Origin: an uncultured Actinoplanes sp.
GTDB lineage: Bacteria; Actinomycetota; Actinomycetes; Mycobacteriales; Micromonosporaceae
Length of the DNA stretch: 5,938 nt
Direction of reading: 5' to 3'
NCBI GenBank assembly: GCA_934667465.1
Contig: CAKUMG010000412.1
Location: forward strand, 1 to 5,938
The notes beneath the pieces are model-generated. The model was not told where the DNA came from. It made no database searches and was given only the letters and a program-made list of their open reading frames with translations. Both the position numbers and the translations under genes were made by a program. Positions 1 through 5,311 of the stretch are shown here, piece by piece. How positions within the stretch are numbered: position 1 is the stretch's first letter; each line of letters begins with the position of its first letter.

Positions 1-1
1 G

Positions 2-3000
2 ATGGGGGGGCTCGGGCGGCGGCTCCCGGCCGGGGTGGCGGCGCTGGGGCGGCGGCTCCCGGTGGGGGTGGCGGCGCTGGGCATGCTGGGGCTGCTCGCG
101 GTGGCGGCCGGGGCGCCGCGGGCGGTGGAGCGGCCCGCGCTGAGCCGCGTCGCGTACGAGCCGGAGCCCCTGACCTCGGAGCCCGGGACGCTGGTGGCGA
201 TGGCCGGCAACATCGCGTGCGGGCGGACCACGTCGGCGTTCAACGGCGGCAAGGGTACGGCGGTCGGGTGCGCGATGGGGCGGACGTCCGACATGATCCT
301 CGCGGCCGGGGACGCGGTGCAGGACGTGTTCGCGATCGGTGACCTGCAGTACGAGCACGGCGAGTGGGCAGACATCCAGGCGTCGTTCGACCCGACCTGG
401 GGCCGGTTCAAGAGCAAGGTCCGCCCGGTGCCGGGCAGCCACGAGTACTCCGTCCCGGCCGCTCCGGACTACTACCGCTACTGGGGTGAGCAGGCGCATC
501 CCGGCCGCAGGAGCAACTATGTGTTCGAAGCCGGCGGATGGACGATCTATGCGCTGAACTCCGCCTGCCCGGCCCCGGACTGCTCCCCCGGCGGCGAGAT
601 CCACGAATGGCTCAAGCGGGAGCTGCAGGGCCAGACGCCGGACCGGTGCCAGCTCGCCTACTGGCACCACCCGATCGTCTCGGTCGGCCAGTTCGGCAAC
701 AACACCACCATGCCGCCCCTGGCGCGGCTGCTGCACGACGCCGGGGTCGACGTGATCGTCAACGCGCACGACCACAACTACCAGCGGTGGGCCCGCATCA
801 CGCCGGACGCGGCGGTCGACCACGACAACGGCTACCGCAACTTCATCATCGGCTCCGGCGGAATCAACAACCATCGCTTCTACCAGCTCGACCCGGTGCG
901 CCACGCGGGCTTCGAGACCGGCACCGACAGGCAGTTCGGTGTCATGTTCATGAAACTCCACCCCGACGGGTACGCGTGGGAGTACCGCACCCTCGGCGGA
1001 AGCTACACCGACACCGGCAAGGAGGTCTGCCGCCGCGCGCCGGGCACCCCGCCGGTGCCGGTGCCGCCTACCGCGCCGAAGCCCGCCCCCAAGGGCCTGC
1101 CGATCCCCGGCAACAAGATCAATCTTCCCCACCCGCCGACCGTCGTGCCCTCCGGAAAGGGCTCGACGCTGACCGCGGGCTGGATCGCGCCCGCCAAGCC
1201 GGGCACCGCCGGGCCGATCGATCAATACCGGATCAGCGTGTACGGCAGCGAGTCCGGCCACCCCACGGAAATCGTCCCGCTGGCACAGCGTACGGCCACG
1301 GCCGGCGAGACCAGCGTGGCCTACGACATGAGCGGGACCCTGGGCTGGCAGCTCCGGATCACCGTGGAGGCGCACAACCCCGACGGGTGGGGCAACCCGG
1401 CCGTGCTCTCCGCGGCGGTCGCCGCCCCGGCCGCACATGCCGGCCACGCCGGGCACGCCGCGGCCGTCACGGGGGTGCCCGAGGGGTGGACGGCGCTGCC
1501 ACCGGACCATCCACTGCCACCGATCTCGCACCCCGGCTCGCCACGGTCGGCATCGGCCAGGGCGGGCAACGGGTCGGCCACCGTCTCGTGGCGGCCGCCG
1601 ACCACCGACGGCGGGTCGCCGATGACGGGCTATTCCGTGTACGCGAACCCGGGCGGGCTCCTCGCGAACGTGGGCCCCGCCGCGACGGGCGCGGTCGTCG
1701 AACACCTGGTCAACGACACCTCGTACACGTTCCAGGTCGTCGCGGTCAACGACGTCGCCGAGTCCGCCGCCACCAACGAGACCGCGCCGGTCACCCCGAC
1801 GAAGGCCGCCGCCCCGGCCGCGACGGTGCCCGGCCCGCCGCTGCAGGTCGACGCGACCGGGGGCAACGGGGCCGCCACGGTCACCTGGAGCCCACCCGCG
1901 TCCGACGGCGGCGCGCCCGTGACCGCGTACACGGTCGCATCCTCGCCGGAGGTGCACACCTCGACGGTCGACGGCACGCTGCGCTCGGCCCGGGTGGACG
2001 GGCTGCGTACGGGCGTGGCCTACCGGTTCACCGTCACGGCCAGGAACGGGATCGGCAGCTCCGCCGCCAGCGTGCCCAGCGGCGCCATCACGCTGCCGGC
2101 GCCGGTGGTGCTCCCGCCCCGCCCCGGGTCGTCCGCGCCCGCCCCGGGGGCCACCACACCCGGCACCGCTCCCGCACCGGGGGCGACCACGCCCACCGGC
2201 GGGGGCACGGTGCCGACGCACCCGCGCATCCCGGTCGCGGTCGCCGGGGACAAGTCCGCGACGGTCACCTGGGCCAAGCCGTCGTCCGACGGGGGCAGCC
2301 CGCTGACCGGCTACATCGTCCGCTCGTCGACCACGGGCGAGACGCAGTCCGTCACCGCGGACGCCACCACCGCCACGTTCGCGGGCCTGACCGCCGGGAC
2401 GGAGTACCGCTTCACCGTCGTCGCCGTGAACAAGATGGGCCGGTCCGCGCAGAGCGACGAGACCCGCCCGGTGCTGCCGTTCGACCCGGACACCGCCCCG
2501 GGGCCGCCCCGCAACGTCGTCGCCGCGGCCGGGGACGGCTACGCGAAGGTCGCCTGGACGGCCCCCGCGAGCGACGGGGGCCTGCCGATCCTGACCTACC
2601 GGGTGGCGGGCCCGGACCCGGACGCGGCCGCGCAGGTCGTCGCCCCGGAGGCCCTGGAGGCGACGGTCACCGGGCTGACGAACGGCAAGCAGTACGTGTT
2701 CACGGTCGTGGCCGAGAACGAGGCCGGCCTGTCCCCGGAGTCCGCCGCCTCGGCCGCGGTCACGCCGGTCCTGGGCGCCCCGGACCCGGCCTCGCCGGTC
2801 TCGCGGGAGCCCGGGAAGCAGGACGGCGCGCGGGAGGACTCCCCGCTGGGTTCGGTGGAGGAGGCCGTCGCGTCGTGGATCGCGGAGCCGGCCGAGCACA
2901 AGCTGCCACTCGCCCTGGTCGCCACCGTCCTCTTCGGCCTGGTCGCGACCGTGCTCATCGTGTGGCGGCGCCGGGCCGGGCGTCAGGAGGAACTCGTCCG

Positions 3001-3166
3001 CGCCGCCCTCCTCGCCGAGCGCGACACCGTCCCGGCCGGCGTCCTCCTGCCCGGCTTCGACCCGCCCGGCTCCAACTCGTCCGGCTCCGACTCCGGCACG
3101 ATCGGCTCCGGCTCCGGCTCCGACTCCGGCCCGACCGGCCTCGACTCGCCCGGGCCCGGCTCCTGA
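2..3166 (+). CDS. Membrane-anchored surface metallophosphoesterase (purple acid phosphatase-like) with five FN3 domains
   Basis: The 1054-residue product is probably exported and anchored with its bulk outside the cell. Residues 1-40 are a signal peptide (basic RR pairs, then a hydrophobic stretch at 21-38). Residues 62-343 form a calcineurin-like phosphoesterase domain: AGNIAC (68-73), GDLQY (113-117), PGSHEY (144-149), YWHHP (220-224) and NAHDHNYQR (254-262). In this family the first motif is normally AGD and the third GNHE, so N70 and S146 replace two expected metal ligands; D114, Y117, H222, H256 and H258 remain. FN3 domains follow at about 371-475, 508-598, 608-698, 738-824 and 831-922, recognisable by repeated TVxW, SDGGxP and YxFTVxAxN patterns. 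Pro-rich linkers lie at 346-370 and 699-740, and a His-rich linker at 478-486. Residues 968-988 are a transmembrane helix, followed by WRRR and a Ser/Gly/Asp tail. There is no LPXTG motif. The ATG at base 2 leaves no room to see a ribosome site, so the true start could lie upstream. Substrate unknown; catalysis is uncertain because of the altered site. Confidence 0.88.
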   Translation: MGGLGRRLPAGVAALGRRLPVGVAALGMLGLLAVAAGAPRAVERPALSRVAYEPEPLTSEPGTLVAMAGNIACGRTTSAFNGGKGTAVGCAMGRTSDMILAAGDAVQDVFAIGDLQYEHGEWADIQASFDPTWGRFKSKVRPVPGSHEYSVPAAPDYYRYWGEQAHPGRRSNYVFEAGGWTIYALNSACPAPDCSPGGEIHEWLKRELQGQTPDRCQLAYWHHPIVSVGQFGNNTTMPPLARLLHDAGVDVIVNAHDHNYQRWARITPDAAVDHDNGYRNFIIGSGGINNHRFYQLDPVRHAGFETGTDRQFGVMFMKLHPDGYAWEYRTLGGSYTDTGKEVCRRAPGTPPVPVPPTAPKPAPKGLPIPGNKINLPHPPTVVPSGKGSTLTAGWIAPAKPGTAGPIDQYRISVYGSESGHPTEIVPLAQRTATAGETSVAYDMSGTLGWQLRITVEAHNPDGWGNPAVLSAAVAAPAAHAGHAGHAAAVTGVPEGWTALPPDHPLPPISHPGSPRSASARAGNGSATVSWRPPTTDGGSPMTGYSVYANPGGLLANVGPAATGAVVEHLVNDTSYTFQVVAVNDVAESAATNETAPVTPTKAAAPAATVPGPPLQVDATGGNGAATVTWSPPASDGGAPVTAYTVASSPEVHTSTVDGTLRSARVDGLRTGVAYRFTVTARNGIGSSAASVPSGAITLPAPVVLPPRPGSSAPAPGATTPGTAPAPGATTPTGGGTVPTHPRIPVAVAGDKSATVTWAKPSSDGGSPLTGYIVRSSTTGETQSVTADATTATFAGLTAGTEYRFTVVAVNKMGRSAQSDETRPVLPFDPDTAPGPPRNVVAAAGDGYAKVAWTAPASDGGLPILTYRVAGPDPDAAAQVVAPEALEATVTGLTNGKQYVFTVVAENEAGLSPESAASAAVTPVLGAPDPASPVSREPGKQDGAREDSPLGSVEEAVASWIAEPAEHKLPLALVATVLFGLVATVLIVWRRRAGRQEELVRAALLAERDTVPAGVLLPGFDPPGSNSSGSDSGTIGSGSGSDSGPTGLDSPGPGS
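11..76 (+). repeat. Two tandem 33-base units inside the signal-peptide coding region
   Basis: Bases 11-43 and 44-76 are two direct copies differing at 3 of 33 positions. They encode LGRRLPAGVAA followed by LGRRLPVGVAA. The in-frame duplication doubles the basic n-region and the start of the hydrophobic core of the signal peptide. The differences are third-base changes plus one Ala/Val change, so this is a fairly young duplication. The RR pairs do not fit the twin-arginine consensus well, because a proline follows RRL. Confidence 0.8.
2135..2200 (+). repeat. Tandem APAPGATTP linker repeat between FN3 domains 3 and 4
   Basis: Bases 2135-2167 and 2168-2200 encode APAPGATTPGT and APAPGATTPTG, an 11-residue direct repeat within the Pro/Thr/Ala-rich linker at residues 699-740. 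Such a linker is probably extended and flexible, and its Thr/Pro content would suit O-mannosylation as known for actinobacterial exported proteins (inference). Synonymous differences between the copies indicate the protein repeat is older or selected. Confidence 0.7.
3068..3130 (+). repeat. Low-complexity Ser/Gly/Asp repeat in the cytoplasmic tail
   Basis: Residues 1023-1043 of the surface protein are almost only Gly, Ser and Asp, built from repeated GGCTCC and GACTCC hexamers. This simple-sequence tract is prone to slippage in multiples of six bases, which keeps the frame. It lies after the transmembrane helix, so it is predicted to be cytoplasmic and disordered. Read on the opposite strand the same tract encodes Arg-Ser dipeptides. 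Confidence 0.7.
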
Positions 3167-3218
3167 GCGGCCTCCGCTCCGACTCGGTCTGGCGGCGACA
3201 GCCCTGACGCGCCCCGGT

Positions 3219-3590
3219 CAGATGGCGGAGAAGCTGCACGTGGCGGAACTCGAACGTCGGGCCCACCTGCCGGAGCACCCCGCGCCGGCACGCGTCTTCG
3301 AGGAAGCCCAGGACCCCCCAGGGAAGCTCGCCCCGCAGCGCCAGGTAGCACCGGGCGATGGTGTACGACCCCCAGGCCGCATGCCCGAAGGACATGACCA
3401 CGAAGATCTCCCTGCCGACGAGAGCCGCCGGTGCGGCACCCTTCGCGAGCATGCCGGTCAACGTCGGCTCGGCGCCCAGTTGCACCTGGGTCGCGATACC
3501 ACTGACCAGGACCCCGGGAAGAAAAGCGGTCGGACAGGCCGCGGAACCCGTCGACCAGAACGTCCGCCGGTCCGCCACGACCGACCGCCG
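3219..3590 (-). pseudogene. C-terminal remnant of a membrane-associated NACHT-type NTPase
   Basis: Read on the minus strand, about 120 codons resemble the C-terminal end of large actinomycete NACHT-domain NTPases that carry membrane segments. The diagnostic part runs from ARCYLALRGELPW (residues 75-87, counting the GTG at 3578-3576 as 1) through FLEDACRRGVLRQVG (92-106) to FEFRHVQLLRHL (109-120). Two moderately hydrophobic stretches precede it (about 18-34 and 51-70), in the place of the last membrane segments of the family. The nucleotide-binding domain (Walker A and B) is absent. A TGA at 3591-3593 closes the frame immediately upstream, and no continuation of the family appears in the next few hundred bases in any frame. 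At the other end no stop follows the conserved part: the frame runs antisense into the neighbouring gene as far as 2955. No ribosome site is visible before the GTG. I read it as a truncated, nonfunctional relic; the family assignment rests on recall of its conserved tail. Confidence 0.65.
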
Positions 3591-3592
3591 TC

Positions 3593-3877
3593 ATGCGGGC
3601 TCTCGGTGACGACGCGTTCCGGCACGGCATGACGACAGGCGTGCTGGTGGCCACCGAGGAGGGCCGGGCCCTCCACCGCGCGCTGGGCTGGGAGACGCTC
3701 AGCCCGATCGCGGCCGCCTACCTGCCCGAGCCGCCGGAACCCGCACCGAAAGACGCCGCGCCCGCGTCGGTGTGCCGCAGCGTGCGCGGGGCCGGGCCGG
3801 GAGGCGTCAGAGCGTGCCCGAGTCGGGCCAGTGCGACCAGTGGGTGTTCGGCTCGCCGGCGGGCTCGTAGCGGCTGA
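3593..3877 (+). pseudogene. C-terminal remnant of a GNAT family N-acetyltransferase
   Basis: The frame from the ATG at 3593 gives a 94-residue reading whose first ~47 residues match the end of actinobacterial GNAT acetyltransferases: HGMTTGVLVATEEGRALHRA (11-30), then LGWETLSP (31-38) and a terminal YLPEP (43-47). The acetyl-CoA-binding motif A (R/QxxGxG/A) and all N-terminal strands should come before this, but the frame upstream reads non-homologous Arg/Pro-rich sequence back to a TGA at 3503-3505. Beyond residue 47 the frame continues without family resemblance and overlaps the end of the convergent minus-strand gene by about 70 bases. There is no good ribosome site. It is probably a fragment left by deletion or recombination, and a functional acetyltransferase is not possible from it. 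Confidence 0.62.
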
Positions 3878-4433
3878 GGTCCCCCGTGGCCAGCACCTCG
3901 GCGAGGCGGCGGTAGGTCTCGGTCTCGCTCGGCATCGCCGGGTGCAGGGCCGGCTGGTGCCACTCGTCGAGGCGGAGGATCTCGGGCAGGCCGGCCGGGA
4001 GACAGGCACGCAACTCCCCCTCGTCGGCCAGGAGCAGCTCGCGGTGCTCCGGCACCAGCTGCCGCAGCGCGATCTCCAGGTCCGCGCCCGGCGGGGCCGG
4101 CACGGTGAGGTCCTGGCCGCGAACCCGGATCGGGGCGCCGGTGTAGATCTCGGGGTCGTCGGGGTCCTCGATGTCGCCCCAGTTGTCGACCCGCCCCAGG
4201 AACTCGACGGGTCCGGCCCCGGTCAGGCAGTTGCCGAAGACGTGTAGGACATCCTGCAGGTCACCGGCCCGGGGCGAGTAGCCGACCGCTTCCACGATCA
4301 GCGCCCACCGCCCGGCGTCGCGGTAGCAGTGCAGGCGGGCGTCCACATGGTAGAAGTAGCCGTTGTCGAAGTCGGGGAACTCGAACGTCTCCGCCGCGCT
4401 GTCCCACTGCCGCATGATCTCTGCCGGATCCAC
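3807..4433 (-). CDS. Conserved protein of unknown function (DUF7003-like)
   Basis: A complete 208-residue soluble, acidic protein with no signal peptide or membrane segment. The N-terminal part has the pattern FEFPDFDNGYFYHVDARL (residues 17-34), YRD-GRWALIVEAVGYSPRAG (37-57) and a following LHVFGNCL (63-70), and the C-terminal part ends with LDEWHQP (155-161), PSETETYRRLAEVLATGD (168-185) and NTHWSHWPDSGTL (196-208). I recognise this as a conserved bacterial family, which I believe is catalogued as DUF7003, but its function is not known to me. The GTG at 4433-4431 is chosen because the residues it adds (DPAEIMRQWD) match the usual family N-terminus. A later ATG at 4415 would cost six residues. 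The gene is divergent from the methyltransferase with a 49-base spacer and has a TAGCCT box six bases from its start, implying a leaderless message. It converges on the acetyltransferase remnant. Confidence 0.82.
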   Translation of the reverse strand: MDPAEIMRQWDSAAETFEFPDFDNGYFYHVDARLHCYRDAGRWALIVEAVGYSPRAGDLQDVLHVFGNCLTGAGPVEFLGRVDNWGDIEDPDDPEIYTGAPIRVRGQDLTVPAPPGADLEIALRQLVPEHRELLLADEGELRACLPAGLPEILRLDEWHQPALHPAMPSETETYRRLAEVLATGDLSRYEPAGEPNTHWSHWPDSGTL

Positions 4434-4439
4434 CGCGAC

Positions 4440-4445
4440 AGGCTA
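4440..4445 (-). promoter_or_regulatory. Putative -10 box (TAGCCT) for the DUF7003-like gene
   Basis: On the minus strand TAGCCT is followed by six bases (GTCGCG) and the GTG start at 4433. TAGNNT this close to the start is the usual arrangement for leaderless actinobacterial transcripts, and no Shine-Dalgarno sequence is present, which supports that reading. No convincing -35 hexamer is visible. Confidence 0.5.
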
Positions 4446-4469
4446 CGCGGCGCGGCCGGCGGCAGGCGG

Positions 4470-4475
4470 TAGGGT
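4470..4475 (+). promoter_or_regulatory. Putative -10 box (TAGGGT) for the methyltransferase gene
   Basis: TAGGGT is followed by seven bases (CGCTCTG) and the GTG at 4483, placing the likely transcription start at or beside the start codon. The same bases include AGGG (4471-4474), eight bases from the GTG, which could instead act as a weak ribosome site on a longer message; the two readings exclude each other. No clear -35 hexamer is seen. Confidence 0.5.
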
Positions 4476-4482
4476 CGCTCTG

Positions 4483-5241
4483 GTGTTCTCGCCCCAGGGA
4501 CCTTCGCTGCGTGAGCTGACCGTGCAGGCGCTGTCGTCGGTCGAGCGTGGTTATGACCTGCTCGCGCCGAAGTTCGACCAGACGCCGTTCCGGACGCCGC
4601 AGGTGATCCTCGACGCCACCGCGCGGGCGCTGGCGGGGCTGAGCGTGGACGGGCCGGGGCTGGACGTGTGCTGCGGCACGGGGGCCGGGCTCGGGGTGCT
4701 CGAGGCCGTGTGCGGCGGGCGGGTCACCGGTGTGGACTTCAGTGCCGGGATGCTCGCGGAGGCCCGGGCCGCGCATCCGGGGGCCGCGCTGGTGCAGGCC
4801 GATGCGCGGGCGTTGCCGTTCGGGCATCGTGCTGTGCCCGGGCACGGGGCAGCGGCGGAGTTCGGGCTGGCGGTGACGTTCGGGGCGCTCGGGCACTTCC
4901 TGGACCGGGAGCGGCCCGCGGTGTTCGCGGGGGTGTTCCGGGCGTTGCGGCCGGGCGGGGTCTTCGCGATCCCGGTCGGGTCGCTGCCGCCGGTCACGTC
5001 GGTCTGGCATTGGGCGACGCTCGGGTTCGACGTGGCGATGCGGGTTCGCAACGCCGTGTGGCGGCCGCCGTTCGTCATGTACTACCGGACGAGCCCGGCG
5101 CTGCGGCTCCGCGACGAGCTGCGGGCCGCCGGCTTCACCGTCACGGCGGTCCCCCTGCCCGAGCTGGGCGCCTACCGGGACGGTTTGCCCCGATACCGCC
5201 TGCTGATCGCCCGCAAACCGGCACAGCACAGCGGAGGCTGA
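4483..5241 (+). CDS. Class I SAM-dependent methyltransferase
   Basis: A complete 252-residue cytoplasmic protein with a Rossmann-type methyltransferase fold. Motif I is LDVCCGTGAGLGVL (residues 60-73), which binds S-adenosylmethionine. Post-I acidic strand VTGVDFSAGML (81-91) supplies the ribose-binding Asp85, motif II is QADARALPF (105-113), the next strand is LAVTFGALGHF (129-139), and motif III is FRALRPGGVFAIP (152-164). The C-terminal LRLRDELRAAGFTVTAVPLP (207-226) is typical of the small-molecule methyltransferases, but the acceptor substrate cannot be read from the sequence. The frame is open back to an ATG at 4363 inside the divergent gene; the GTG at 4483 is preferred because the extra 40 residues are unlike the family and the TAGGGT box sits just upstream. 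About 11-12 residues (114-125) between motif II and the following strand look like an insertion. The next plus-strand gene begins 70 bases downstream, so the two might be co-transcribed. Confidence 0.87.
   Translation: MFSPQGPSLRELTVQALSSVERGYDLLAPKFDQTPFRTPQVILDATARALAGLSVDGPGLDVCCGTGAGLGVLEAVCGGRVTGVDFSAGMLAEARAAHPGAALVQADARALPFGHRAVPGHGAAAEFGLAVTFGALGHFLDRERPAVFAGVFRALRPGGVFAIPVGSLPPVTSVWHWATLGFDVAMRVRNAVWRPPFVMYYRTSPALRLRDELRAAGFTVTAVPLPELGAYRDGLPRYRLLIARKPAQHSGG
4834..4845 (+). repeat. 12-base perfect palindrome inside the methyltransferase gene
   Basis: GTGCCC followed directly by GGGCAC forms a perfect palindrome at the centre of the segment encoding the apparent insertion after motif II. 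A further copy of GGGCA at 4822-4826 is inverted relative to TGCCC at 4835-4839. Such inverted repeats fit a small template-switch or duplication event, but by chance alone GC-rich DNA also carries many short palindromes. Confidence 0.5.
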
Positions 5242-5255
5242 AGCCCTCGGCGGCG

Positions 5256-5290
5256 GGCCACGCAAGGAGAGGGCGGCTGCCCCGCGTGCC
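5256..5290 (+). terminator. Possible weak nested hairpin after the methyltransferase gene
   Basis: Fifteen bases past the stop codon, CACGC (5259-5263) can pair with GCGTG (5284-5288), extended by GG/CC across one bulge, and inside it GGGC (5271-5274) can pair with GCCC (5279-5282) around a four-base loop. There is no T-tract, as is common for actinomycete terminators. The structure also contains AAGGAGA (5264-5270), which resembles a ribosome site but has no suitably placed start codon. Either terminator or chance. Confidence 0.2.
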
Positions 5291-5303
5291 GTTCGCGCAC
5301 TGT

Positions 5304-5307
5304 GGAG
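5304..5307 (+). promoter_or_regulatory. Ribosome binding site GGAG before the last gene
   Basis: GGAG lies four bases before the ATG at 5312, slightly closer than ideal, and 16 bases before the in-frame ATG at 5324. It therefore favours 5312 as the start. Confidence 0.45.
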
Positions 5308-5311
5308 TGTC

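Noticed and set aside
19..60. Twin-arginine export signal from the RR pairs in the leader
   Set aside because: RRLPV/RRLPA lacks the hydrophobic residue expected two places after RR and has a proline there, so a general Sec leader is more likely.
538..3207. 889-codon plus-strand frame overlapping the surface-protein gene
   Set aside because: Its translation is Arg/Pro/Gly-rich without domains; it is the typical open shifted frame of a GC-rich gene whose real frame shows clear phosphoesterase and FN3 motifs.
3204..3221. Inverted repeat CTGAC / GTCAG after the surface-protein gene, considered as a terminator
   Set aside because: Only five base pairs with an eight-base loop and no T-tract; too weak to call.
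3222..3632. 136-codon plus-strand frame starting MAEKLHVAELERR with a good-looking hydrophilic sequence
   Set aside because: It is the antisense of the conserved NTPase tail, and its reading has no recognisable domain; the minus strand explains the conservation better.
4363..4482. Upstream extension of the methyltransferase to an ATG at 4363
   Set aside because: It would overlap the first codons of the divergent gene, adds 40 residues unlike the family and places the promoter box inside the coding region.
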